A stretch of 63,477 bases of DNA from Occallatibacter sp. (GTDB taxonomy: Bacteria > Acidobacteriota > Terriglobia > Terriglobales > Acidobacteriaceae). The translations under genes and the position numbers were made by a program. The stretch covers positions 1-63,477 of the forward strand of contig JARLFZ010000009.1 of NCBI GenBank assembly GCA_031296305.1, given 5' to 3'. Shown one piece after another: positions 36,901 to 44,722 of the stretch. Positions within the stretch are counted from its first letter, which is position 1. Each line of letters starts with the position of its first letter. The notes beneath the pieces are model-generated. The model was not told the origin of the DNA, made no database searches, and saw only the letters and a list, made by a program, of their open reading frames with translations.

Positions 36901-37201
36901 AAATTATCGCCTTCTGCGTGGCGTTCTTCTCCGTCAGCGGTTCCACGGCGTACTCAAATCCAAATTTGCTGGTCAGCAACTTGGCAAATCCGGTGGCGTC
37001 GCTCACCGCCGTGCTCAGGATGGGCCAATTTTCGTAGTGATCGATGCCGATCGCCACCACATATTGGTGGCCGCTCTTTACCGCCGGCTCCTCGCTCATG
37101 GGCTGAAAGCCGCGTTGCGCCCGGCCCGCTTCCTGCGCTTGCATCGCGGCCGACGCCGCAGCCAGCAAGAGAATACCTGCCACTTTCCAGCGAATCGGCA
37201 T
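33914..37201 (-). CDS. Exported caspase-like (C14) protease with ~20 Cys-rich Sel1/Hcp-type repeats
   Basis: 1095 residues. A signal peptide (RWKVAGILLLAAASAAMQAQ) is followed by a caspase/metacaspase p20-like domain at about residues 45-300. The catalytic dyad is visible: His in VIFFAGHGTT (about 120) and Cys in VVLDSCHSGMAL (about 183). Residues about 340-1090 are a long solenoid of roughly twenty 36-residue Sel1-like repeats of the form ACDGG-x-GC-x-LG-x-MY-x-G-x-GV-x-KD. Each repeat has two Cys, as in the disulfide-stapled Hcp proteins of Helicobacter. A periplasmic or secreted location fits the disulfides. The start ATG at 37201 has AAGGA upstream. The substrate is unknown. Confidence 0.9.
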   Translation of the reverse strand: MPIRWKVAGILLLAAASAAMQAQEAGRAQRGFQPMSEEPAVKSGHQYVVAIGIDHYENWPILSTAVSDATGFAKLLTSKFGFEYAVEPLTEKNATQKAIISLIDDDLRNRLKPEDSLVIFFAGHGTTRNDKIGDQTRSVGFIVPADARASGANEHWSDYLNVEELLRTISSLPAAHILVVLDSCHSGMALGSKFSTSRDDTRFQKDMLVKVSRKVIASAQGDQLAADSGPLPDHSLFTGLMIQGLTSGKADNFGEGFVTSSQLGAFAQHEVAVAAGSKQTPLFGSFDLDEGGELVIHMGAGSTPTTADSSNPDVMLTKYEALELDKLKKQQNRYWQDDDPRKNFPAARSVALKLCDGGDSWGCEQAARSFRTGLGGGTDGPQASKLAQRACDAHVSSACVLLAGIYQTGEAIEPDLESAVRLFGDACTQGNLRGCFGLGRMYLEGHGVTQDYAQARTLFSKICDGGEMVGCNGLGAIYEFGSGVTQDYAQARTLYTKACDGGFMKSCENVGRMYLRGRGVASDPAQAVEYFRKGCAGGEMDSCSDVGVMIQSGQGVAEDTAQAITLFRKACDGGSATGCNDMGLAYESGKGTAIDMSQAAVFFRKACDVSGTGMNGCNNLGLMYVRGTGVPRDLTQAARLYRKACDAGQMIGCNNAGDLYRYGLGVTKDEEEAVHLYRTACKGDNLAGCVQLGFMMASGLGVAKNEPAAIGLYRKGCEGNQPRGCLGLGAMFEGGFGVARNEAEAARFYGMACDGGAMEGCTAQGFLLSRGKGVPKDEARALALYKKACSGGDKNGCFNAALAYENGLGAAKDEAAAAGMFRDNCNAGDARSCGQLGYMYFAGIGVKKDDAQMFALTKKSCDGGIMQACSNLGFTYYAGVGTGKDEAMAMEAARQACDGGEPRACTGIASFHFMDHEGMNAAPSFSDALSGYRKACDGGDLKGCTALGYMVRNGLGTVKDNDASTEIFRKACDGGEMTACMVYGNVLHGGDGAPQDDVQALTYERKVCSSGIMASCTWMAYAYQYGWGTDRDVVQSANLFQKACDGGEPSACRSLGNLYRNGLGVELDENKALSFYRKACDGGDKGACADTKVEP

Positions 37202-37589
37202 AAGGGAATCCTTCAAGCGAAATGGCCGGGGGACGAGGATGAATGCGTGCTATCCAGTATTGACGTTCATTTTAGCGCTCCGCGGGCTTATTCTCCGAGC
37301 GCATCTCCGTCCGCACTTGCTCCTGCCGCGCTCCTCCGGCACCTCGTTAAGCGCCGCATCTGCTTCATCCATAGGTTCCGCGCCCCGGAACCCGGTCTCT
37401 CGCGCGGTTGCATAGGGACTCAAATCCATTTATCTTGAATCATCAATCCGTTTTTATTGGGAGACGACGGCAACCGGCCTGCGCAAGCGAGCGCGAAGTC
37501 GTTTTTGAGCAAGTGCTTCGCCGTCAAGTGGGCTGTACTTCGGCAGCAACCTTCTCCCTGCACGACGCGTGGAGCAGAGAGGTGTGTCA
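37202..37589. other. Intergenic region upstream of the corrinoid operon
   Basis: No gene is supported in these 388 bp. I looked for a cobalamin riboswitch (B12 box) and did not find one. A GAGAGG ribosome binding site for the corrinoid protein is at its end. No clear promoter could be assigned. Confidence 0.4.
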
Positions 37590-38234
37590 ATGGCACTGAA
37601 TGTCGATCTGTACGATGCAATCCTGAACGGTAATGCCAAAAAGGCGCACGCTGCAACAGAAGCAGCCATCGCCGCAGGCGTTGAGCCCATGGCCCTCATT
37701 CAGGAGTCCATGGTTCCGGCTATGGATGAGGTTGGCCGTCTCTTCGAGTGCGAAGAGTATTTCGTTCCCGAGCTCTTGCTCGCAGGCCGTGCCATGAAGG
37801 GCGCAATGGAACTGCTCAAGCCGCTGCTCACTGCCGCCGGACAGAAAATGGCGGTCCGCGTCGTCATCGGCACCGTCAAAGGCGACCTGCACGACATCGG
37901 CAAAAACATTGTCGCCTCCATGCTGGAGGGGAGCGGATTTGAAGTCATCGATCTCGGCACCGACGTCTCGCCGGAGAATTTTGTCGCCGCAGTCGAACAG
38001 CGCAAGCCGCACGTGGTTTGCATGTCGGCGCTGCTTACCGTGACCATGCCGGCCATGAAGCTTACCATCGACGCGCTCCAGACCGCGGGTCTTCGCACGC
38101 AGGTCAAGGTGCTCATCGGCGGTGCGCCCGTCACGCACCAATACGCAAAGGAAATCGGCGCGGACGGCTACAGCGAGAACGCCAACGGCGCGGTCGGCCT
38201 CGTCAAAAACCTTCTCGCAGGAGAAGCCGCCTGA
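37590..38234 (+). CDS. Corrinoid (cobalamin-binding) methyl-carrier protein
   Basis: 214 residues, the standard MtbC/MttC/OdmA-type layout. An N-terminal helical cap domain (residues 1-85, VPELLLAGRAMKGAMELLKP) is followed by a B12-binding Rossmann domain. The cobalt-ligating motif is GDLHDIGKNIV (His at about 100), with the supporting GSGFEVIDLGTDV and VLIGGAPVT. It carries a methyl group on cob(III)alamin between two methyltransferases. It is the first gene of a four-gene operon: its TGA overlaps the next gene, and a reductive activator is encoded at the end. GAGAGG precedes the ATG. Confidence 0.93.
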   Translation: MALNVDLYDAILNGNAKKAHAATEAAIAAGVEPMALIQESMVPAMDEVGRLFECEEYFVPELLLAGRAMKGAMELLKPLLTAAGQKMAVRVVIGTVKGDLHDIGKNIVASMLEGSGFEVIDLGTDVSPENFVAAVEQRKPHVVCMSALLTVTMPAMKLTIDALQTAGLRTQVKVLIGGAPVTHQYAKEIGADGYSENANGAVGLVKNLLAGEAA

Positions 38235-39325
38235 CAAATCGCGACCTCTTTCTCCGCCTCGCCGCAGAAGGTCTGCGGATGCCCGTAGGCGCCGACCTCA
38301 TCTTGCACCAGGAACCGGACCCCGAGAACCTTCGCAACGACGGAGCCGCTCTGGGCCGCGTGATCGAGCATACAGCCCGCCGCTGGAATACTCCTCTCGC
38401 CATTCCGCTCATGGATCTGCGTCTCGAGAAGATCGATCTCCTCGCGCGCATCGGCGTCTCGGCCAAGGATGCAGACGCGTATCACTTCACCGTGCCACTC
38501 GATGATGCGACGCTGGCCACGCTCTGTGATGAGAAAGCCGGTTCCAGTTGTCCCGGCAGCACAGCGCGCGATGAGGCCTTGGAGTACATTGCATCGAAAC
38601 CCGACCTCATCTCTGCCGGCATGGCCATCGGTCCCTTCTCACTGGTCACTCGCCTCATGGCCGATCCCATTACGGCCACAGCCATGGCCGGCCGCGGCCA
38701 GGCTCCCGAGGACTCCGACGATGTGCGGCTTCTTTTTCAGTGTCTCCAGGCCGCTGAGGCCGCGGTCCATCGCTCCGTGCGCAGCCAAATCCACCACGGT
38801 GCGCGCGCAGTTATGATCTGTGAGCCGGCGGCGAATACTTCCTTCCTTTCTCCGCGCCAGCTCAAATCCGGCTCCAGCATCTTCGAGCGCCTTGTGATGG
38901 AGCCCAATCTTCGCCTCAAGGCCGTCCTCGACCAAGGCCATTGCGACCTCATCTTCCACGATTGCGGCGAGCTCATCGATCCCATGGTCAAAGCCTTCGC
39001 GCACCGTCTGCATCCTGTCATCCTCAGCCTGGGCGGTTCGCGCAAACTTTGGGAAGACGCGCGCCTCGTGCCTTCGGACGTGGTTCTCTATGGCAACCTT
39101 CCCACGAAATCTTTCTATTCGGATGGCGCCATGCCCATCGAAGAAGTAATCCGCCGCACCGAAGATCTGCTCGCGAACATGAATGCCTGCGGCCACCCCC
39201 ACATCCTCGGCTCCGAGTGCGACGTCCTATTCGTCCCCGAGGCACGCGATACAATTTTGAAGAAAGTGGATGCAATGATGGCCGTCACTGTGCCAGCCAA
39301 GCCTTTGCTGAAAGCTGATAGTTGA
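38231..39325 (+). CDS. Uroporphyrinogen decarboxylase-family corrinoid methyltransferase, probable CTG start
   Basis: About 364 residues of the UroD/MtaA-like TIM-barrel family. Conserved regions include MPVGADLILHQEPDPENLRN, ARAVMICEPAANTSFLSP, LIFHDCGELIDPMVKAFAHR and GSECDVLFVPEARDTI. The first two carry residues that bind zinc or position the substrate methyl group in relatives. Family members transfer methyl groups to or from the corrinoid protein. Homology runs up to TNRDLFLRLAAEG, whose only in-frame start-like codon is CTG at 38231, with AGGAG 8 nt upstream and a CTGA overlap with the previous stop. An ATG at 38279 would remove 16 conserved-looking residues. Confidence 0.85.
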   Translation: MTNRDLFLRLAAEGLRMPVGADLILHQEPDPENLRNDGAALGRVIEHTARRWNTPLAIPLMDLRLEKIDLLARIGVSAKDADAYHFTVPLDDATLATLCDEKAGSSCPGSTARDEALEYIASKPDLISAGMAIGPFSLVTRLMADPITATAMAGRGQAPEDSDDVRLLFQCLQAAEAAVHRSVRSQIHHGARAVMICEPAANTSFLSPRQLKSGSSIFERLVMEPNLRLKAVLDQGHCDLIFHDCGELIDPMVKAFAHRLHPVILSLGGSRKLWEDARLVPSDVVLYGNLPTKSFYSDGAMPIEEVIRRTEDLLANMNACGHPHILGSECDVLFVPEARDTILKKVDAMMAVTVPAKPLLKADS

Positions 39326-39336
39326 AAGCTGTTTCA

Positions 39337-40077
39337 ATGCGTCTCAAACTCATCCACTGCCAGGTCTTCACGCGCGAAGTCGAGCACGTCGTCTCCGGCT
39401 CCGCGCACACGGTCGATCTCGAATCCATTCCCATGGGCCTGCACTCGCTGGGCGTCGAGATGCGCCCTCACCTTCAGGAGCGCATCGACGCTGCGGACAG
39501 CGCCGGCTACGACGCCATCCTTCTCGGCTACGCGCTCTGCGGCCGAGGCACCGAAGGCCTCCGCGCCGGCTGCACGCAACTCATTCTTCCCCGCGCTCAC
39601 GACTGCATCGGCGTGCTCATGGGCAGCCGCCATCGCTACGCCTCATACTTCCAGGACCACCCCGGCGTCTACTATCGCTCGCCCGGCTGGGTCGAATTTC
39701 AAACTCCCGATCTCAAGCTCCAGCCCGCCTTCCCCGCGCAAAAAAATCCCATGGGCGAGCAGACCACGCTCGAAGAGTTCATCGCCAAATACGGCGAAGA
39801 CAACGGCCGCTTTCTCTACGAGCAGTTCTCCTCCTTCCGCCGCCACTACTCCGGCCTCACCTATATCTCCACCGGCATCGCATCGGACGAAGCCTGCCGC
39901 ACTCGCGCGCGCGCTGAAGCCGAAAAAGAGGGCTGGGCCTTCGAAGAGGTTCCGGGCTCGCTCACTCTCATCGAGCGCCTCGTCAACGGTCCCTGGGATG
40001 CTGCCGATTTTCTTGTCGTTGCGCCGGGCGCGCAAATCCGCGCCACGCTCGACGACGGCATTGTGGAAGCCGTATGA
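39337..40077 (+). CDS. DUF1638 protein of corrinoid methyltransferase operon
   Basis: 246 residues matching the DUF1638 type (RLKLIHCQVFTREVEHVV, DAILLGYALCGRGTEGLRAG, LPRAHDCIGVLMGSRHRY). Its Cys and His residues (CQV, YALCGRG, RAHDC) suggest metal or cofactor binding. DUF1638 genes frequently sit beside corrinoid proteins and reductive activators. The biochemical role is not established as far as I know. The gene overlaps the activator by 4 nt (ATGA) and follows the UroD-type gene by 11 bp, so co-translation is likely. Confidence 0.85.
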   Translation: MRLKLIHCQVFTREVEHVVSGSAHTVDLESIPMGLHSLGVEMRPHLQERIDAADSAGYDAILLGYALCGRGTEGLRAGCTQLILPRAHDCIGVLMGSRHRYASYFQDHPGVYYRSPGWVEFQTPDLKLQPAFPAQKNPMGEQTTLEEFIAKYGEDNGRFLYEQFSSFRRHYSGLTYISTGIASDEACRTRARAEAEKEGWAFEEVPGSLTLIERLVNGPWDAADFLVVAPGAQIRATLDDGIVEAV

Positions 40078-41645
40078 CCTGCGATCTTGTCCGCATCCGT
40101 CTCGAGCCGCTCTCCGTCGAGCTCAAACTCCCGCTCGGCAGCTCGCTCATCGCCGCCCTCGCCGCCCACGGCGTCGAATTCCCCTGCGGCGGCATGGGAG
40201 AGTGCAGCGGCTGCCAAGTGCGCGTGCTCTCGGGCTCGCTCCTCGTCACAGAGGCCGACTCCGCAACCTTGACTCCCGATCAACTCGCCAAAGGTTGGCG
40301 TCTCGCCTGCCAGGCGCGTGCGCATGAGTCTCTCGTCCTCGAATGCGGCCAGTGGCGCATGCAAATCCTCGCCGACGACAATCCGAGTGATCCGATCCCA
40401 AAGGTGGGCGCCCTCGCAACAATGGTTGCCCCATCCATTCCCGCAGTCATATCGAGGGAAAGGGCGGGAGACCAATCAGCATCGTCATCTCGCGGCCTCG
40501 CCGTAGCCATCGATCTCGGCACCACCACCATCGCCGCGCAACTCATCGACGCCTCTGGAAACGTGCTCGCCGTCGAAACCGCGCTCAATCCCCAGGCCGC
40601 CTTCGGCTCCGACGTCATGAGCCGCATTCGCGCTGCGCTCGAGGGCCAGGATCTCACAACGCCCATTCGAGTCGCACTTGGTCAGATCGTCGCGCGCCTC
40701 GCACGCGGCCGCGCATCGCAAGTCGCTGAAGTTCTGCTCGTCGGCAACACCGTCATGCACCACCTGTTTGGCTCGCTCGACGTCGAGCCGCTCGCGCACG
40801 TGCCCTTCCAGTCCCCGAATCTCGCCGAGCAGCGCTTCACCCCACGCGATCTCGGTTGGGACCTGCCCTCCGATTGCGTCGTCCGCTTCGCGCGCTGCAT
40901 CGGCGGCTTTATTGGCTCCGACATTCTCGCCGGCATTGTCGCTGCGGGCATCGCGCTTGGCGACGATCTCACTGCGCTCGTCGACCTCGGCACCAATGGC
41001 GAGATTGCGATCGGCAATCGCCACGGCATCGTCTGCGCCTCCACCGCCGCCGGGCCTGCGTTCGAGGCCGGATCTATTCGCATGGGCATGCGCGCCGTCA
41101 CAGGCGCCATTGCCTACGTCGCACTCGTTGATGGCACGCTCCGCCCCACCGTTCTTGGCGATGGAGCGCCGCGCGGCATCTGCGGCAGCGGCCTGGTCGA
41201 CGCCGTCGCCGCGGGGTTGCGGTCAGGTTCCATTCTCGCCAACGGCCGCATCGCCGATGGTTCAAAGAATTTCCCCATCGCCCTCCCCGTCGTCCTCTAC
41301 CAATCCGACATTCGCGAGCTGCAACTTGCCAAGGGCGCCATCGCCGCAGGTTTCCGACTCCTCCTCAAGCGCCTCGGCGCGCAGGTGAGCTCACTCCACG
41401 CCATTCATCTCGCTGGCGCCTTCGGCAATTACGTGCAAATCGAGAGCGCTCTTCGCATCGGCCTGCTTGAAGCGCCTCACTCTGTCATCCACGCCGCCGG
41501 AAACACCGCACTGCGGGGCGCAAAAATGCTCCTGCTCGCGCGGGAAGAACCCCAGCTCCCGCCTATTGAGCACGTGAGCCTCGCCGCCGACCCCGCTTTT
41601 CAGGACGAGTTCGCAGCCTGCATGACCTTCCCGGAGAATTTGTAG
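40074..41645 (+). CDS. Reductive activator of corrinoid enzymes (RACE): 2Fe-2S ferredoxin plus ASKHA domain
   Basis: 523 residues. A plant-type [2Fe-2S] ferredoxin domain is at residues 1-100, with the cluster Cys in FPCGGMGECSGC and WRLACQARA. An ASKHA ATPase-like domain (DUF4445) follows from about 140 (GLAVAIDLGTTTIAAQLID, ALVDLGTNGEIAIGN, CGSGLVDAVAAG). RACE proteins use ATP to re-reduce inactive cob(II)alamin to cob(I)alamin in the partner corrinoid protein. Its presence as the last gene shows that the operon forms a self-contained corrinoid methyl-transfer system. Confidence 0.93.
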   Translation: MTCDLVRIRLEPLSVELKLPLGSSLIAALAAHGVEFPCGGMGECSGCQVRVLSGSLLVTEADSATLTPDQLAKGWRLACQARAHESLVLECGQWRMQILADDNPSDPIPKVGALATMVAPSIPAVISRERAGDQSASSSRGLAVAIDLGTTTIAAQLIDASGNVLAVETALNPQAAFGSDVMSRIRAALEGQDLTTPIRVALGQIVARLARGRASQVAEVLLVGNTVMHHLFGSLDVEPLAHVPFQSPNLAEQRFTPRDLGWDLPSDCVVRFARCIGGFIGSDILAGIVAAGIALGDDLTALVDLGTNGEIAIGNRHGIVCASTAAGPAFEAGSIRMGMRAVTGAIAYVALVDGTLRPTVLGDGAPRGICGSGLVDAVAAGLRSGSILANGRIADGSKNFPIALPVVLYQSDIRELQLAKGAIAAGFRLLLKRLGAQVSSLHAIHLAGAFGNYVQIESALRIGLLEAPHSVIHAAGNTALRGAKMLLLAREEPQLPPIEHVSLAADPAFQDEFAACMTFPENL

Positions 41646-41777
41646 CGCCGGTCTCCGGGCCGACTGTCGTGCGGCCGCACTCGCCCGCACTCTCCAACGC
41701 GCTCCCATTCCGTGCACTCACCTCGCTTCGTTTGCTATCGTAGTCCTTTGCTTCGTAAGGAGAGCAGCAGCGCACCT

Positions 41778-43214
41778 ATGCCTCACCCACAAATCAAATT
41801 CGGTACCGATGGCTGGCGCGGCATTATCGCCGACGACTTCACCTTCGCCAACGTGCGCACCGCCGCCGAGGCCATCGCCGCCTACATTCACGCCCAGGAA
41901 GATCCGAAAAAAGGCCTCTCGATCGCCTACGACACGCGTTTCGGATCGAAGGCCTTCGCACGCGCCTGCGCTGACGTCGTCGCGGCTACCGGCATTCCCG
42001 TCCAGCTTGCCAACGCCGTCACGCCCACACCTGCGCTGAGCTTCGGCGTGCGTGAGCGCGGCGCAGCAGGCGGCATCATGATCACCTCGTCGCACAATCC
42101 CGCGCAGTGGAACGGCGTCAAGTACAAGGGCTGGTACGGCGGTTCCGGCAAGCCCAGCATGATCACGGCTATCGAGTCGTATCTCGGCCAGGCCGTTCCG
42201 CACGCGTCGCAACCCGCGCTCATTGTTGAAGTCGACTTCCTGCCCTCGTACCTCAAAGCCATTGAGAGCTTCGCCGATCTCGACCTCATCGCCAAGTCCG
42301 GGATGAAGTTCTGCATCGACTCCATGTACGGTGCTGGCGGCACCATCCTCTCCGCCATCTTTGGCCGCATTGGCGTGGCCAACGTTCCTATCCGCTTCAA
42401 TCCCGACCCGCTCTTTCCCGGCATAAACCCTGAGCCCATTGAGCCCAACATTCGCGCCCTCGGCGAAGCCACCGTCGCCAACCACTGCCAGGCCGGCCTC
42501 TGCACCGACGGCGACGCCGACCGCATTGGCGCGACGGATGAAAATGGCAACTTCGTCGATCCACACAAAATCTATTCCGTGCTGCTCAGTTGGGTTTTGA
42601 AGTACAAAGGCTGGCCCGGCGCCGTAACGCGCGCCTTCAACACCACAAAGATGCTCGACCGCATCGCGAAAAAATACAACCGCGAGCTCATCGAGCACGG
42701 CATCGGCTTCAAGTATGTCGTTGACCTGATGCTGGAGCGCCAAATCGTCATGGGCGGCGAGGAATCGGGTGGCATCGGCTTGCAGCGTCATCTACCTGAG
42801 CGTGACGGCCTGCTGAACTGCCTCCTGCTCGCCAACGTCATGGCTCAGGAAGGGAAAACTCTCGGCCAACTTGTTGCCGACTTGCAAGCCGAGTACGGCG
42901 AGCATCAGTACGGCCGCATCGATCTCCACATTTCCGACGACCAAAAGAACGGCGCCATCGCGCGCGCCCGCGCGCTATCTGTCGGCGACGCCAGCTTCGC
43001 CGGCATGCCCATCCTGCGCCAGGAAAATCTCGATGGCGTGAAGTTCTACCTCGACAATCCCGAAGCCAAAACCAAACCCAACGCCGCCGAAACCTGGTTA
43101 CTCCTCCGCGCCAGCGGCACCGAACCGCTCATGCGCATCTACACCGAATCCTGCTCCAAAGAATCCGTCGCCAAACTCCTCGAATCCGCGCGCAAATTCG
43201 CACTGGGAAAGTAA
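41778..43214 (+). CDS. Alpha-D-phosphohexomutase (phosphoglucomutase/phosphomannomutase family)
   Basis: 478 residues. The four-domain family is recognised by the phosphoserine loop MITSSHNPAQWNGVKYKG, the metal loop LCTDGDADRIGATDENG, the sugar-binding loop GGEESGGIGLQ and the C-terminal phosphate-binding loop LRASGTEPLMRIYTES. These enzymes interconvert hexose 1- and 6-phosphates for sugar nucleotide and cell-envelope synthesis. Whether glucose, mannose or glucosamine phosphate is preferred cannot be decided from the motifs. The start ATG at 41778 follows AAGGAGAG. It stands downstream of the corrinoid operon but has its own 130-bp leader. Confidence 0.9.
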   Translation: MPHPQIKFGTDGWRGIIADDFTFANVRTAAEAIAAYIHAQEDPKKGLSIAYDTRFGSKAFARACADVVAATGIPVQLANAVTPTPALSFGVRERGAAGGIMITSSHNPAQWNGVKYKGWYGGSGKPSMITAIESYLGQAVPHASQPALIVEVDFLPSYLKAIESFADLDLIAKSGMKFCIDSMYGAGGTILSAIFGRIGVANVPIRFNPDPLFPGINPEPIEPNIRALGEATVANHCQAGLCTDGDADRIGATDENGNFVDPHKIYSVLLSWVLKYKGWPGAVTRAFNTTKMLDRIAKKYNRELIEHGIGFKYVVDLMLERQIVMGGEESGGIGLQRHLPERDGLLNCLLLANVMAQEGKTLGQLVADLQAEYGEHQYGRIDLHISDDQKNGAIARARALSVGDASFAGMPILRQENLDGVKFYLDNPEAKTKPNAAETWLLLRASGTEPLMRIYTESCSKESVAKLLESARKFALGK

Positions 43215-43296
43215 TGCGCGGTAGGGCGCAGGCGATTCACACTCGTGCTACGCTACCATCTCTGCCTTCGTCCGCGCGCCCGCTGGCACGAAACCG

Positions 43297-44532
43297 CTAT
43301 TGTGTTGCCGGCGATCCCCAGTGCTGGACCGGCATTGCCGACGGCGCCGCACAGGCAGTGCGCTCATACCATGCAGCATGTAGGAGCCCCGGATGAATGT
43401 CGAAGCAGACCTCGTCGCCCGCGTGCGTATGCTGATATTCATCCTGTGACACGGAAACACTGTTTGCGCTGCGAAGCGGGCCCCAGGGGCCAAAGTCAAG
43501 GAAATAGTCCGTCGAGTCGCCGGCTGGATTCGTACGCAGGCCTACCACCTGCACTTCAAAGGCTGTGGCTTTCGCGTGATCCAGAAGCGTATCGCACGTC
43601 GCCATCAGGCCAAAGCCATACAAGATGCCGCAAACCGACACCAGAAGGTGGAAAACCCAATCTTGTGGTTTCTTGCAGCCAAGCTTGTAGAAGCCAAGTG
43701 CGAAAGCCAGCGTGGCGATGACCGCCGACGGCGCCAGCGCCGTGAGCGAGACAAAATTCATTCCGATCCCGCAAAAGGTAAGCCCCATGCCTGCGACGAG
43801 GGTTGCAATCCAGAGATTCGAGCGCGGGTTCTTCTGCCACGAAGTCAGGGCAAAGAGCAACGGTTGGCGGTTCAGCAAAAAAAGCACGGCAGCAGGGGTG
43901 AGCGCCAGAATAATAGCCGCCCAACGCCACTTGCCGTCAGCGGCCGACGCAACAATGGCGGCGGCAATGGCGACAGCAGTCAACGCAATGTTCCACCACT
44001 TGGCACGTCGCCATTTCTTCAACCGTTCTTCGGGTGTCGCTCCAAGTTCCGGATCCTGCTGGATCTCGGTGAACAGCTCCCGGCGATCCCGTTGGTCCAA
44101 ATCCGGCAATTGTTTTAGCCACGCGCGCAGCTCATCGCAGTCCAGCCACTGTCGGATGATGAGCGTCCCTCGGCCGTGTTTCATCTCCAGTTTCAAGATT
44201 GTGTAACCGCCCGTCGCGCTTGGCATGCGTACGGTGCGGAAGCCCTCGACCTCGCTCAAATCAACCGACCGCTCGCGAATTGCACCGCGCATTGCGATGC
44301 GTGACCCTTCGAACACCAGCCGCGAACGCAGCGCCAGCGCCAGCAAATACAATCCGGGTGCCAGCTGAATGACAGCCATCACCAGTGCAAAAATTGCCGA
44401 ATCTGTTTGTGTCCATGTCCACCACGCAAAGAAAACTCCTGTGCCGCTAAAAATCAGGCCTAACAGGAGGTAGGTGCGTCGTGGCACGTCCTTCAAACGA
44501 TGCTCATGCCGGCCGGGATCGATTGCCTGCAT
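43297..44532 (-). CDS. Hypothetical multi-pass membrane protein
   Basis: 411 residues, no family recognised with confidence. Two hydrophobic helices near residues 20-70 are followed by a soluble segment resembling a bacterial PH-like beta domain (LVFEGSRIAMRGAIRERSVD, LSEVEGFRTVRMPSATGGYT). Then come an acidic/basic linker and at least six more transmembrane helices at about 180-330. A soluble C-terminal domain (VQVVGLRTNPAGDSTDYFLD, DEVCFDIHPGLLHAAWYERT) ends it. It converges on the phosphohexomutase gene. Function unknown. Confidence 0.7.
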   Translation of the reverse strand: MQAIDPGRHEHRLKDVPRRTYLLLGLIFSGTGVFFAWWTWTQTDSAIFALVMAVIQLAPGLYLLALALRSRLVFEGSRIAMRGAIRERSVDLSEVEGFRTVRMPSATGGYTILKLEMKHGRGTLIIRQWLDCDELRAWLKQLPDLDQRDRRELFTEIQQDPELGATPEERLKKWRRAKWWNIALTAVAIAAAIVASAADGKWRWAAIILALTPAAVLFLLNRQPLLFALTSWQKNPRSNLWIATLVAGMGLTFCGIGMNFVSLTALAPSAVIATLAFALGFYKLGCKKPQDWVFHLLVSVCGILYGFGLMATCDTLLDHAKATAFEVQVVGLRTNPAGDSTDYFLDFGPWGPLRSANSVSVSQDEYQHTHAGDEVCFDIHPGLLHAAWYERTACAAPSAMPVQHWGSPATQ

Positions 44533-44722
44533 CGTTTGACCTCGCCGGCCCTTGCTCGAAGCAAAAACGTTGGCCGCTTCATGGAAAGAATGCGAGCAAA
44601 CGGCCCATCTTGTTTGGCCGCGTGCCCATTCTGAACGGGCTTCTCACGTTTAGGCTGGGATATTACCGGCCCCACCCATCCACAAGCAAGCCAAAGGCTG
44701 AAAGCCGATACCTCGCTGCCTT

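Noticed and set aside
37202..37589. Cobalamin riboswitch upstream of the corrinoid operon
   Set aside because: No B12 box or the expected multi-stem fold was found.
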